Shown one piece after another: positions 1 to 8,628 of a stretch of 41,545 nt of DNA. A program made the translations under genes and the position numbers. This stretch comes from an uncultured Lachnospiraceae bacterium (lineage in GTDB: Bacteria; Bacillota; Clostridia; Lachnospirales; Lachnospiraceae). The notes beneath the pieces are model-generated. The model ran no database searches, was not told where the DNA came from, and was given only the letters and a program-made list of their open reading frames with translations. The stretch spans positions 1 through 41,545 of the forward strand of contig CAJUJR010000015.1 of the NCBI GenBank assembly GCA_910586605.1. Direction: 5' to 3'. Every line of letters starts with the position of its first letter. Positions within the stretch are counted from its first letter, which is position 1.

Positions 1-52
1 AAGATATTTTTTATTTCCTTAAGTCCGGCTACGATTGGCTGTGAATAGTAAC
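1..52. repeat. Terminal inverted repeat, left copy (interspersed repeat family)
   Basis: These 52 bases are a perfect reverse complement of 41493-41544 at the other end of the window. The unit contains GGCTGTGAATAGTAAC at its inner edge and CCTTAAGTCCGGC in its middle. Pieces of the same pattern recur in the intergenic gaps near 17237-17305, 22868-22885, 30349-30497 and 37211-37310. I read it as a member of a dispersed non-coding repeat at which the assembly stopped, rather than as the ends of a mobile element. Confidence 0.8.
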
Positions 53-244
53 TTACTATTACTAAGGCTAAATCTAGAAAATAGCCAAATTCGCCGTGCT
101 TATGCCTGCACACAAAATTTTTTAAAATATGGCACGGAATCCCCCTAATCTATCTATCCTGTGTTATAATGTCTATGTAATAATGTGAAATTGTAACCTT
201 TTACCTGTTCATTCATACTATAATGATAAAGGGGGATTTCTTTT
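53..244. other. Intergenic region upstream of the OLD nuclease with repeat fragment and candidate promoter
   Basis: Positions 65-112 resemble the inverted-repeat element at 30361-30460: both show GGC(T/A)AA...AGAAAATAG followed by a CGCC(G/A)TGCTT block. An extended -10 box (TGT-TATAAT, 162-170) and a further TATAAT at 219-224 could start transcription of the downstream gene. Neither has a good -35 box at the usual distance. A GGGGG Shine-Dalgarno lies about ten bases before the ATG at 245. Confidence 0.4.
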
Positions 245-2104
245 ATGAAGATATGTTACCTGAAAATCAAAAACTTCAAATCTATCCGGGAACTGGAAAT
301 TAAAGATATTGAAAACGCCCTGATTTTAGTTGGAAAAAACAATACCGGGAAAACAGCGGTAATCGACGCCCTGCTTCTGGTCGCAAACATGCATAAAGTT
401 GAACCATATGAATGGTTAGATAAAAACCGCCCTATTGAAATTTCAATCCAGATTGAATTTACCAAAAATGATTTAAGCGACTACCACACAAGGGGCATTA
501 TCAGCAAAATGCATAGCTACGAAGCATGGTTTGAAGAATTCCAGGCAGCGTTCCCATCTTTTCAGGATAACATTATTTCATTTACCTGTCAGGTTAGCCC
601 GCAGAATTATATTCGCTACAATGACGGATACCAAAAAAACAACCCTTATATATTAGATATATTTCCAAAAATATACCACATCGACCAAACCCGAAATCTC
701 GAGGCGCTGCAGAGCGATGTATTCAGCTTCTACGACAAAGAATCCTTCCAGAAATTAAAGGATAACAGATGTACATTTGACCCTGCCAAAACCTGTAACC
801 GCTGTTTCCAGTGCATTGGCTTAATCAATAAAAAAGCACCGGAGGAGCTGACCCTTTTTGAAACTGCGCGCCTCTTACAATACAAACTGTTCCATACAAA
901 GCTGCATGAATTTGCCAGGAAAGTGAACGCCCATTTCCAGGCAAACGGAAGCCCTTCCCAGGAAATCCAATATGTACAGGATTATGATTTAAATAGCCTG
1001 CTCCATATTAATACCGTCGTTTACAATAAAATGCGCGGCGGCTCTGTCGGACCGATTAACCTGCTCAGTGAAGGCATCCGGAGTATTTATGCACTCTCTT
1101 TGCTGGAAACATATATTGAAGAAGACGGTACCCTTCCTAGCATTATTATAATGGAAGACCCAGAAATTTATCTTCATCCGCAGCTCCAGAAAATGGCAAG
1201 TGAAATTTTTTTCCGCCTTTCCAAAAAAAACCAGGTTATCTTTTCCACACATTCACCAAACCTGATTTTCAATTTTTCCAGCCGGCAGATTAAAGAAGTT
1301 GTATTGGATGAGGAATACTATACAATTGTCAAAGAAAACACAAATGTAGACGTCATCCTAGATGACCTTGGCTATACGGCAAATGATTTAATGAATGTAA
1401 GTTTTGTTTTTATTGTAGAAGGAAAACAGGACAGCAACCGGCTTCCTCTTTTACTGGAAAAATATTATTCCGAAATCTATGATGAAAATGGAAATTTACA
1501 GCGTATTACAATTATTCCTACAAATAGCTGTACAAATATCAAAACTTATGCTAACCTAAAATATATTAATAAATTGTATTTAAAAGACCAGTTTTTAATG
1601 ATACGGGACAGCGACGGCAAAAATCCAAAATATCTCAAAAAACAACTTTGCAGCTATTATGAACAGCGCGCAAAAGAAGATATTGGAAACCTTCCACACG
1701 TTGAACCCAAAAATGTACTGATATTAAAATATTATTCTTTTGAAAATTATTTCCTTGACCCGAAAGTTATGGTAAAAATTGGCGTCATTAAATCAGAAGA
1801 AGATTTTTATAATATTTTGTATAAGAAATTTAAAGATTACCTGTTCCGCTTAAACAGCGTGAAAAAACTACAGCGCAATAAAAATATCCGTTTTAAAAGC
1901 AAACAGGATATCAAAGATAACATAGAAGATATCAAAACATATGTCCGCGGCCATAATCTCTTTGATATATTTTATGGACGTTACCATGGAACAGACGAAC
2001 AGGAAATTTTAAAAAAATACATTGATGTTGCGCCAAGGGAAACCTTCCAGGATATCTTTGACGCTATTGATTCCTTCGTCTATTTTGAAAACAGAAAAAA
2101 ATAA
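245..2104 (+). CDS. OLD-family ATP-dependent endonuclease (AAA ATPase plus TOPRIM nuclease)
   Basis: The N-terminal ABC-type ATPase starts MKICYLKIKNFKSI and has Walker A GKNNTGKT (30-37), the signature LLSEGIR (273-279), Walker B IIIMEDPE (300-307) and switch histidine STHSP (334-338). A TOPRIM domain follows, with VEGKQD (391-396, Glu392) and DSD (455-457), and ends in the ENYFLD stretch seen in OLD proteins. Proteins of this family cut DNA and many act in phage defence. There is no adjacent UvrD-like helicase, so this is not an obvious Gabija pair, but the left neighbour is cut off by the window edge. An unusual cluster of cysteines at 176, 184, 187 and 190 sits inside the ATPase domain and may bind zinc. 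The start is the ATG after a GGGGG ribosome site. Confidence 0.88.
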   Translation: MKICYLKIKNFKSIRELEIKDIENALILVGKNNTGKTAVIDALLLVANMHKVEPYEWLDKNRPIEISIQIEFTKNDLSDYHTRGIISKMHSYEAWFEEFQAAFPSFQDNIISFTCQVSPQNYIRYNDGYQKNNPYILDIFPKIYHIDQTRNLEALQSDVFSFYDKESFQKLKDNRCTFDPAKTCNRCFQCIGLINKKAPEELTLFETARLLQYKLFHTKLHEFARKVNAHFQANGSPSQEIQYVQDYDLNSLLHINTVVYNKMRGGSVGPINLLSEGIRSIYALSLLETYIEEDGTLPSIIIMEDPEIYLHPQLQKMASEIFFRLSKKNQVIFSTHSPNLIFNFSSRQIKEVVLDEEYYTIVKENTNVDVILDDLGYTANDLMNVSFVFIVEGKQDSNRLPLLLEKYYSEIYDENGNLQRITIIPTNSCTNIKTYANLKYINKLYLKDQFLMIRDSDGKNPKYLKKQLCSYYEQRAKEDIGNLPHVEPKNVLILKYYSFENYFLDPKVMVKIGVIKSEEDFYNILYKKFKDYLFRLNSVKKLQRNKNIRFKSKQDIKDNIEDIKTYVRGHNLFDIFYGRYHGTDEQEILKKYIDVAPRETFQDIFDAIDSFVYFENRKK

Positions 2105-2144
2105 TAAAAATGTGTCAAAAACATGGCACACAAATGTTTTGTTA

Positions 2145-2172
2145 TTGACATATCAAATGTTTCGTTTATAAT
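2145..2172 (+). promoter_or_regulatory. Sigma-A type promoter of murA
   Basis: A perfect -35 TTGACA (2145-2150) and a perfect -10 TATAAT (2167-2172) are separated by 16 bp. They lie about 57 bp upstream of the murA start codon. This is the closest match to the housekeeping consensus seen in the window and implies strong constitutive transcription. Confidence 0.85.
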
Positions 2173-2228
2173 AATAATACTATAATGAGGAAAAGTAGAT
2201 AATAAAATTGGATTTAATGAGGTGCAAT

Positions 2229-3530
2229 ATGGAAAATCAATATATTATCAAGGGCGGTACACCTTTATATGGAGAAGTAACCATTAGTGGTGCCAAAAAC
2301 GCCGCGCTTGGCATCCTTGCAGCAGCGATTATGACCGATGAGACTGTTACGATAGATAATTTACCTGATGTCAGAGATATAAATGTTTTGTTAAATGCCA
2401 TAGAGGGAATTGGCGCCACAGTTCACCGGGTTGATTCCCATACAGTTGAAATCAACGGGAGCACTATTACAGATGTTTCTATTGATTATGACTCAATCCG
2501 TAAAATCCGCGCTTCTTATTATCTCTTAGGTGCGCTTCTTGGCAAATATTCCAAAGCACAGGTAGCACTACCAGGCGGCTGTGATATCGGAAGCCGTCCA
2601 ATTGACCAGCATCTAAAGGGATTCCGTGCCCTGGGGGCTACTGTCAATATTGAATATGGCATGATAAATACACATGCAGGCCACCTTGTAGGAAGCCATA
2701 TTTTCCTTGATGTCGTTTCTGTTGGGGCAACCATCAATATTATGTTGGCTGCCTGTATGGCAGAAGGAAGAACCGTAATTGAAAATGTGGCAAAAGAACC
2801 ACATATTGTTGATGTGGCTAACTTTTTAAATAGCATGGGTGCCGATATCAAAGGTGCTGGTACAGATAAAATCCGTATCCGTGGCGTAGAACGGCTTCAT
2901 GCAAGCGAATATTCCATTATCCCAGACCAGATTGAAGCTGGAACCTTTATGGCGGCAGCGGCAGCAACAAAGGGAAGCGTCCTGATTAAAAATGTCATTC
3001 CAAAGCATTTAGAAGCAATTTCTGTGAAATTAGTTGAAATCGGGGCGGTTGTAGAAGAATTTGATGATGCAGTCCGCGTATCTGCTAACGGGCGTTTACG
3101 CCATACACAGATAAAAACACTGCCATATCCTGGTTTCCCTACAGATATGCAGCCGCAAATTGCTACGCTTCTTGCATTATCAGATGGAACAAGTACAATA
3201 ACAGAAAGTATTTTTGAAAACCGTTTCAAATATGTTGATGAATTAGCACGCATGGGCGCTTCAATAAAGGTAGAAGGCAATGTAGCCATTATCGAAGGCG
3301 TAGAAGAATTTACCGGCGCTACTATCAGCGCCCCGGATTTACGTGCAGGGGCTGCACTGGTTGTAGCAGGGCTGGTAGCTGACGGTTATACCACTGTAGA
3401 TTCTATCCAGTACATTGAACGGGGTTATGAATGTTTTGAAAATAAATTAAGAGAACTCGGTGCTTCTATCGAAAAAATCCCGGTAGACGATGAAAGGGCA
3501 ATCCAAAAATTCAAATTAAAAGCAGTATAA
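2229..3530 (+). CDS. murA: UDP-N-acetylglucosamine 1-carboxyvinyltransferase
   Basis: This enzyme transfers enolpyruvate from PEP to UDP-GlcNAc, the first committed cytoplasmic step of peptidoglycan synthesis. The 433-residue product shows the substrate-binding SGAKNAA motif (Lys23-Asn24), the catalytic-loop cysteine in LPGGCDIGSRP (Cys118, the fosfomycin target position) and the conserved FPTDMQPQ with its catalytic aspartate. The length matches the family. The reading frame is open from a TTG at 2208, but the ATG at 2229 is preceded by GAGGTG at the right distance, so I use it. It has its own promoter and a terminator just downstream, so it is a single-gene transcription unit. Confidence 0.96.
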   Translation: MENQYIIKGGTPLYGEVTISGAKNAALGILAAAIMTDETVTIDNLPDVRDINVLLNAIEGIGATVHRVDSHTVEINGSTITDVSIDYDSIRKIRASYYLLGALLGKYSKAQVALPGGCDIGSRPIDQHLKGFRALGATVNIEYGMINTHAGHLVGSHIFLDVVSVGATINIMLAACMAEGRTVIENVAKEPHIVDVANFLNSMGADIKGAGTDKIRIRGVERLHASEYSIIPDQIEAGTFMAAAAATKGSVLIKNVIPKHLEAISVKLVEIGAVVEEFDDAVRVSANGRLRHTQIKTLPYPGFPTDMQPQIATLLALSDGTSTITESIFENRFKYVDELARMGASIKVEGNVAIIEGVEEFTGATISAPDLRAGAALVVAGLVADGYTTVDSIQYIERGYECFENKLRELGASIEKIPVDDERAIQKFKLKAV

Positions 3531-3555
3531 ACTAATATGAAAAAGCCAGTTTCCA

Positions 3556-3597
3556 ACGACCGTCATAAGAAATATGCCTCCTGTGATGGTCGTTTTT
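3556..3597 (+). terminator. Rho-independent terminator after murA
   Basis: The arms 3556-3565 and 3584-3593 (ACGACCGTCA / TGATGGTCGT) pair at 9 of 10 positions and are followed by a run of five T. It begins about 25 bases past the murA stop and separates murA from the yaaR-holB run. Confidence 0.8.
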
Positions 3598-3669
3598 GTT
3601 TGCAAATGCACCTGAAAGAGCGTATAATCATAATAGCTTTTCTATAATAATAAAAGGGGGTATGTGATT

Positions 3670-4110
3670 GTGGACCTAAAAATCACAAATTTACAACAGC
3701 TTTTACAGACAGAACAAAAAGCGCCTGCTGCAGAAGCAGATAGTTCCTTTCGGTTTGCCCTATTAAGCAGCCTGGAAGAAAACGAATTACAGTCACAGCT
3801 TTCCCTTATGATGGAAGATATTATACAGCAGGGCGACAAACTCGGCAAAAGGATGGATGTGCGTGACTTGAAACAATACCGCAAACTGATTCAAGAATTT
3901 ATGAATGAGATTGCAACCCATACACACCAATTTAGCCGTGAAAATTTCCTTGACCGGAAAGGGCGCCACCGTGTATATGGAATCGTCAAGAAAATAAACC
4001 AGACGTTAGATGAACTGGCAGAAGAACTATTAAGGGAAGAAAAAGACCATATTGCAATTCTAAGTAAGATAGATGAAATCAAAGGCCTTATTTTGGATAT
4101 ATTTACCTGA
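3670..4110 (+). CDS. yaaR: YaaR-family protein (DUF327)
   Basis: A protein of about 146 residues, mostly helical and charged, with the central motif GDKLGKRMDVRDLKQYRKLIQEFM and a HRVYGIVKKIN stretch typical of the YaaR/DUF327 family. Its role is not established. In Bacillus the gene also precedes holB and the PSP1-domain gene, and that neighbourhood is kept here. The frame opens at a GTG at 3664, but the GTG at 3670 has better spacing (nine bases) from the AAAGGGGG ribosome site at 3653-3660. The rest of the run follows after an 81-base gap. Confidence 0.8.
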   Translation: MDLKITNLQQLLQTEQKAPAAEADSSFRFALLSSLEENELQSQLSLMMEDIIQQGDKLGKRMDVRDLKQYRKLIQEFMNEIATHTHQFSRENFLDRKGRHRVYGIVKKINQTLDELAEELLREEKDHIAILSKIDEIKGLILDIFT

Positions 4111-4191
4111 CGGTGCCTTTCCAGGCTCGAAAACACCTCACAAGGCAGGCCACAAAAACATTTTATGTTATATAAACAGGAGGGGGATATT

Positions 4192-5181
4192 ATGGCAAAT
4201 TTTAAAGATATTGTCGGACAAAACCAAATAAAAAAACATTTTCAGGAAAGTATAAAAAAGAGAAGCCTTTCCCATTCTTATATTATCAATGGGGAAGCTG
4301 GCTCCGGCAGGCATCTTTTATCATCTGCACTTGCAAAATCCCTCCTCTGTGAAAACAGAACCAAGCAGGGTGATGCCTGCGGGACATGCAAATCCTGCAT
4401 TCAGGTTGATTCTGGAAGCCATCCTGATATACACTTTATCACCCATGAAAAGCTCAGTATTGGTATTGATGATATACGGAGCCAGTTAATCAATGATATT
4501 GCAATTAAGCCATACAGCGGCCAATATAAAATTTATGTTATAGCAGAAGCAAACAAAATGACAGAACAGGCACAAAACGCACTTTTAAAAACAATTGAAG
4601 AGCCGCCAGAATATGCCATTATATTGCTTCTGACAGAAAACGCACAAAATCTCCTGCCTACAATTACCTCACGCTGTATTACATTAAATACAGAACCACT
4701 TGGGCAGGAAGCAATTGTGGAATATTTGGTAAAAAACCTGCAAATGGAACCAGAACGTGCAAAAATTGCCGCTGGCTTTTGCCAGGGGAATGTTGGAAAA
4801 GCAATCCATTTTGCTTCTTCCGAAGATTTTCAGGAAATGAAGCAGGATACCCTGCAACTTCTGAAAAAAATAGACGATATTGATATTTCTTTAATCATGG
4901 CCATGATTAAAGAACTTTCCCTGAGAAAAGGAAAGATTAATGAATATTTGGATTTAATGCTTCTGTGGTACCGTGATGTTTTAATGTTTAAAGTTACAAA
5001 AGACGCCAATATCCTGCTTTACCGTGAAGAATATAAGGCCATATCACAGCAGGCTAGCATCCGGAATTATGAAGATATTGAAAAAATTATCAAAGCAATT
5101 GACAAAGCAAAAATCCGCCTGAACGCCAATGTTAATTTTGAAACAGCAATTGAACTACTTCTTTTAACCATTAAGGAATAG
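4192..5181 (+). CDS. holB: DNA polymerase III subunit delta-prime
   Basis: This is a clamp-loader subunit that works with gamma/tau and delta to load the DnaN ring. The 329-residue protein has the AAA+ layout: an N-terminal P-loop region, zinc-ligand cysteines C53, C63, C66 and C69, and the sensor-1 SRC motif in ITSRC. The P-loop reads GEAGSGRH, with Arg40-His41 in place of the usual Lys-Ser/Thr, so ATP hydrolysis is probably lost, as in other delta-prime proteins. The ATG at 4192 follows AGGAGGGGG. An upstream in-frame ATG at 4165 has no ribosome site. It precedes ricT by 19 bases, as in Bacillus. Confidence 0.93.
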   Translation: MANFKDIVGQNQIKKHFQESIKKRSLSHSYIINGEAGSGRHLLSSALAKSLLCENRTKQGDACGTCKSCIQVDSGSHPDIHFITHEKLSIGIDDIRSQLINDIAIKPYSGQYKIYVIAEANKMTEQAQNALLKTIEEPPEYAIILLLTENAQNLLPTITSRCITLNTEPLGQEAIVEYLVKNLQMEPERAKIAAGFCQGNVGKAIHFASSEDFQEMKQDTLQLLKKIDDIDISLIMAMIKELSLRKGKINEYLDLMLLWYRDVLMFKVTKDANILLYREEYKAISQQASIRNYEDIEKIIKAIDKAKIRLNANVNFETAIELLLLTIKE

Positions 5182-5200
5182 GAAAGGAATATATAATAAT

Positions 5201-6409
5201 ATGACACTTATAATTGGAGTCCGTTTTAGAAAATCGGGAAAGGTATATTATTTTGCCCCGGATAACCTTCCAATCAAAAAAGATGACCATGTAATCGTAG
5301 AGACTGCACGCGGCATAGAATATGGAACCGTAGTCCTCGGACCGCGGGAAGTGGAAGATGACAAGGTAATCCAGCCATTAAAAAGCGTTATCCGTATCGC
5401 TACTCCTGAGGATGATGAAATCAGCCAGGAAAATGAAATCAGAGAAAAAAACGCATACAAAGTCTGCCTGGAGAAAATTTCAAAACATGGCCTGGATATG
5501 AAACTAATTGATTCAGAATATACTTTTGACCGGAATAAGCTCCTTTTCTATTTTACGGCAGATGGAAGGATTGATTTCCGCGAACTGGTAAAAGACCTTG
5601 CTTCCGTATTCCGTACCCGTATTGAGCTCCGGCAGATTGGAGTGCGTGATGAAACAAAAATACTTGGCGGCATTGCCATCTGTGGACGTCCTCTCTGTTG
5701 CCACTCCTATCTGTCCGATTTTGCGCCAGTCTCCATCAAAATGGCAAAAGAGCAAAACCTTTCCTTAAACCCATCAAAAATTTCGGGCGTCTGCGGGCGT
5801 CTAATGTGCTGTTTAAAAAATGAAGAAGAAGCTTATGAATATCTAAATAAAATCCTTCCGCATATTGGCACAAAAGTAAAGACAATTGATGGATATCAGG
5901 GAGAAGTCCAAAGCGTCAGCGTCCTAAAACAGCGTGTAAAAGTCCTCTTAATGCACGAAGATGATGAGCGGGAAGTAAGGGAATACCATGTCAATGAACT
6001 GCAATTTGACAAAAAGGGGCATTTTTCAAATGCACCAGTTGCAGCAGCCCTTCCAGATGAAGAATTAGATGAAAATGCATTACGGGAATTAGAACAATTA
6101 GAAAAAGAAGATTTGGAAGATGCTTCTACAGAAAAAGCCTCTCCACAAAAATCCCGTTATGAAAATAAAAAGAAACATTACAATTACAATAAAAACAACT
6201 ATCAAAATGAAACAAATCATGAACCACAAAACCTGAATGATGAGGAAGAGCATAAGAAATACCGGAAAAAGTATTATAATAACCGAAGCCAGAACCAGAA
6301 TAACCGTAGTTCCCATTATCATTCCAACAACAAAAACAGCTACCACAGTAACAAAAGCTACAATAAAAGCTATCATAAAAGCAGTGAACACCACTCACAG
6401 GGATATTAA
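5201..6409 (+). CDS. ricT: PSP1-domain protein RicT (YaaT) with a long Asn/His/Lys tail
   Basis: The first ~270 residues form the PSP1 domain of RicT/YaaT. They include the two cysteine clusters CGRPLCC and CGRLMCC, which in Bacillus RicT help hold Fe-S clusters in the RicAFT (Y-) complex that steers RNase Y mRNA maturation. The protein is 402 residues, against about 275 in Bacillus. The extra ~110 residues are an acidic linker followed by a low-complexity tail rich in Asn, Tyr, His, Lys and Ser. No ricA or ricF homologue lies nearby. The ATG follows GGAAAGG. It sits between holB and the trmN6-like gene, three bases before the latter. Confidence 0.9.
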   Translation: MTLIIGVRFRKSGKVYYFAPDNLPIKKDDHVIVETARGIEYGTVVLGPREVEDDKVIQPLKSVIRIATPEDDEISQENEIREKNAYKVCLEKISKHGLDMKLIDSEYTFDRNKLLFYFTADGRIDFRELVKDLASVFRTRIELRQIGVRDETKILGGIAICGRPLCCHSYLSDFAPVSIKMAKEQNLSLNPSKISGVCGRLMCCLKNEEEAYEYLNKILPHIGTKVKTIDGYQGEVQSVSVLKQRVKVLLMHEDDEREVREYHVNELQFDKKGHFSNAPVAAALPDEELDENALRELEQLEKEDLEDASTEKASPQKSRYENKKKHYNYNKNNYQNETNHEPQNLNDEEEHKKYRKKYYNNRSQNQNNRSSHYHSNNKNSYHSNKSYNKSYHKSSEHHSQGY

Positions 6410-6412
6410 CCA

Positions 6413-7156
6413 ATGAATACAAAAACCTGCCTCTATCCGGATGAACGTCTGGATGATTTACAAAGGAATGGTTATAAAATTATACAAAATCCAAATAAAT
6501 TCTGCTTCGGCATAGATGCTGTACTTCTGTCTGGCTTTGCAGATATAAAAAAAGGAAGCCGTGTCCTGGATCTTGGGACTGGGACAGGCATCCTGCCAAT
6601 ACTGCTTGCTGCCAAGACAGAAGCAAAATCCTTTGAAGGGTTGGAAATCCAGGAAGAAAGTGCAGATATGGCAAGAAGGAGCGTCGCCTATAACGGCTTG
6701 CAAGAACTTATCCATATCACCACAGGAAATATTGCTGAAGCATCCTCACTCTTTGGATGCTCTTCTTTTGATGCAGTTGTAACCAATCCTCCCTATATGA
6801 ACGATAAACATGGCCTTAAAAATCCAGACATGGCAAAAGCAATTGCCCGCCATGAGATTTTATGCAGCCTAGAGGATGTCGTCCGTGAAAGTTCCAGGGT
6901 ATTACAGCCCAAAAAAAGCCTGTTTATGGTTCACCGCCCATTTCGCTTGGCAGAAATCTTCCAAACGCTTCAAAAACACCATATGGAGCCAAAAAGGATG
7001 CGGCTAATCCACCCTTATCTGAAAAAAGAACCCAATATGGTTTTAATTGAAGCCGTAAAAGATGGCAATCCCATGATAAAAATAGAACCACCGCTTATTG
7101 TCTATAAAAGCCCTGGAGTTTATACAAAGGAAATTCTGGAGCTGTACCGTTTTTAA
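6413..7156 (+). CDS. tRNA1(Val) adenine-N6 methyltransferase-like protein (TrmN6/YabB)
   Basis: This is a class I SAM-dependent methyltransferase of 247 residues. The SAM-binding motif VLDLGTGTGILPILLA starts at residue 51, and the NPPY catalytic motif of amino-methyltransferases is at 125-128. The FGIDAVLLSGFA segment near residue 32 is typical of the YabB/TrmN6 group, whose E. coli member methylates A37 of tRNA1(Val). The exact target here is inferred. The start lies three bases after ricT, so translation is probably coupled, and rsmI follows after 20 bases as in the Bacillus yabB-yazA-rsmI region. The GIY-YIG gene (yazA) found there is missing. Confidence 0.88.
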   Translation: MNTKTCLYPDERLDDLQRNGYKIIQNPNKFCFGIDAVLLSGFADIKKGSRVLDLGTGTGILPILLAAKTEAKSFEGLEIQEESADMARRSVAYNGLQELIHITTGNIAEASSLFGCSSFDAVVTNPPYMNDKHGLKNPDMAKAIARHEILCSLEDVVRESSRVLQPKKSLFMVHRPFRLAEIFQTLQKHHMEPKRMRLIHPYLKKEPNMVLIEAVKDGNPMIKIEPPLIVYKSPGVYTKEILELYRF

Positions 7157-7176
7157 ATAACAAAAAAGGAAAAATT

Positions 7177-8022
7177 ATGGCAGGAACATTATATTTATGC
7201 GCAACCCCAATCGGGAATCTTGAAGATATTACATTCCGTGTACTGCGTACTCTGGAAGAAGTTGATTTAATTGCTGCGGAAGATACCCGCAATACGATAA
7301 AACTATTAAATCATTTTGAAATTAAAACCCCTATGACCAGTTACCACGAATACAATAAAATTGACAAAGCAGCTTACCTTATCCAAAAACTTTCAGAGGG
7401 GATGGATATTGCATTAGTAACCGATGCAGGAACGCCAGGCATATCCGACCCTGGTGAAGAAATTGTACGGCAGGCATATGCTTCTGGCATATCTGTTACT
7501 TCCCTGCCTGGATCCTGCGCCTGTGTTACAGCGCTTACCTTATCTGGCTTGCCTACTCGCCGTTTTGCCTTTGAAGCTTTCCTTCCCCATGCAAAAAAAG
7601 AACGCAAAACAATCCTAGATTCCTTAAAAACGGAAACCAGGACAATTATACTCTATGAAGCGCCCCACCATTTAAAAAGCACATTATCAGAGCTTTATGA
7701 AGCCCTTGGGGAACGGAAAATTACACTATGTAAAGAATTGACTAAACTCCATGAAACGGTTATCCCCACTACGATTTCTGCTGCAATAGAAACCTTTAAA
7801 CAGCAAGATCCAAAAGGAGAATATGTCCTGGTTATTGATGGAATCAGACAGGAAACTTTAGATGCAATTGAACAAGAAAAATGGAAGAACCTTTCTGTCA
7901 GGGAACATTTTGAATACTATCTTACACAGGGTTTTGACAGAAAAGAATCCATGAAAAAGGCCGCACAGGACAGAGGTGTTTCCAAAAGGGAAATTTATCA
8001 GGTTATCAATAAAAATGAATAA
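7177..8022 (+). CDS. rsmI: 16S rRNA (cytidine1402-2'-O)-methyltransferase
   Basis: This enzyme 2'-O-methylates C1402 in the ribosomal decoding centre. The 281-residue protein has the tetrapyrrole-methylase fold with the N-terminal signature GTLYLCATPIGNLEDIT, the AAEDTRNT segment, VTDAGTPGISDPGE and LPGSCACVTAL, all diagnostic of RsmI. The C-terminal helical part (REHFEYYLTQGFDRKESMKKAA) is the usual small domain. Its ATG follows AAAAAAGGAAAA. It is the last clearly housekeeping gene of the yaaR-rsmI run, and no strong terminator is seen after it. Confidence 0.95.
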   Translation: MAGTLYLCATPIGNLEDITFRVLRTLEEVDLIAAEDTRNTIKLLNHFEIKTPMTSYHEYNKIDKAAYLIQKLSEGMDIALVTDAGTPGISDPGEEIVRQAYASGISVTSLPGSCACVTALTLSGLPTRRFAFEAFLPHAKKERKTILDSLKTETRTIILYEAPHHLKSTLSELYEALGERKITLCKELTKLHETVIPTTISAAIETFKQQDPKGEYVLVIDGIRQETLDAIEQEKWKNLSVREHFEYYLTQGFDRKESMKKAAQDRGVSKREIYQVINKNE

Positions 8023-8145
8023 TTTTTTCTAATTCTGGAAGAATATATAATATAACATTACAATTCATGGTTAATTCCGATAAAAAAAATTATATAGCCA
8101 TGAATAGCAACGATGGAACGATTCATCCAGAAAGGAAGTGCCCAT

Positions 8146-8628
8146 ATGATGAAACAATTATTTACTGGCAGACGGCCAATATTTTTCCTGACCCTGTGCC
8201 TGACCTTTTTATTCTGGCTTTTTTTGCTGGCACATACAGTAATCACCCAATTTACTTCTCTGTCACAGAAAACAATTCCTGCATTTTTAAATACAGAAAC
8301 TATCCAGCAAACCACCCTGGAATCACTTTTCTCCGAAGCAGAAATTTTAAATAAAACAACAGCAAGAATCCCCCTGTCCGCCGTTCCTGGCTGCCAGCCC
8401 AAAAGACTGCCAGGGCAAAACTCCATTCTGTCCTTATTAAATCAATATGACGGGAAACTCCAATTGATTTCCTGCCACAGGGAAAAAAATTATACAGACT
8501 TCTATTTTTATAGCCCAAAAGTCAACCAATACTGCCAGCCAGCCTCTTTTGGTAATTTTAATTTACAAACAGCAGTAACAGATAAATATGTCTATTTTGG
8601 AATTCCCCTAATCCAATATGATTTCTAA
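8146..8628 (+). CDS. Membrane-anchored small protein, weakly YwmB-like
   Basis: The 160-residue product has a positively charged start (KQLFTGRR) and one hydrophobic segment (about 12-32), so most of it should lie outside the membrane. The C-terminus (NLQTAVTDKYVYFGIPLIQYDF in part) resembles the end of YwmB/DUF1779 proteins, which have a conserved NLxxAL...YLGTPxI pattern. The likeness is weak and the protein is short for that family. The ATG at 8146 is chosen because AAAGGAAG precedes it by seven bases. The frame is open further upstream, from 8113, without a ribosome site. Its stop overlaps the stop of the convergent minus-strand gene. Confidence 0.6.
   Translation: MMKQLFTGRRPIFFLTLCLTFLFWLFLLAHTVITQFTSLSQKTIPAFLNTETIQQTTLESLFSEAEILNKTTARIPLSAVPGCQPKRLPGQNSILSLLNQYDGKLQLISCHREKNYTDFYFYSPKVNQYCQPASFGNFNLQTAVTDKYVYFGIPLIQYDF

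Noticed and set aside
245..2104. Gabija defence system
   Set aside because: OLD-type nuclease alone; no GajB-like helicase is adjacent within the window, and the upstream side cannot be seen.
8067..8354. 95-codon open frame overlapping the membrane-anchored gene
   Set aside because: It lacks a ribosome site and overlaps the better frame, which has AAAGGAAG and a transmembrane segment.
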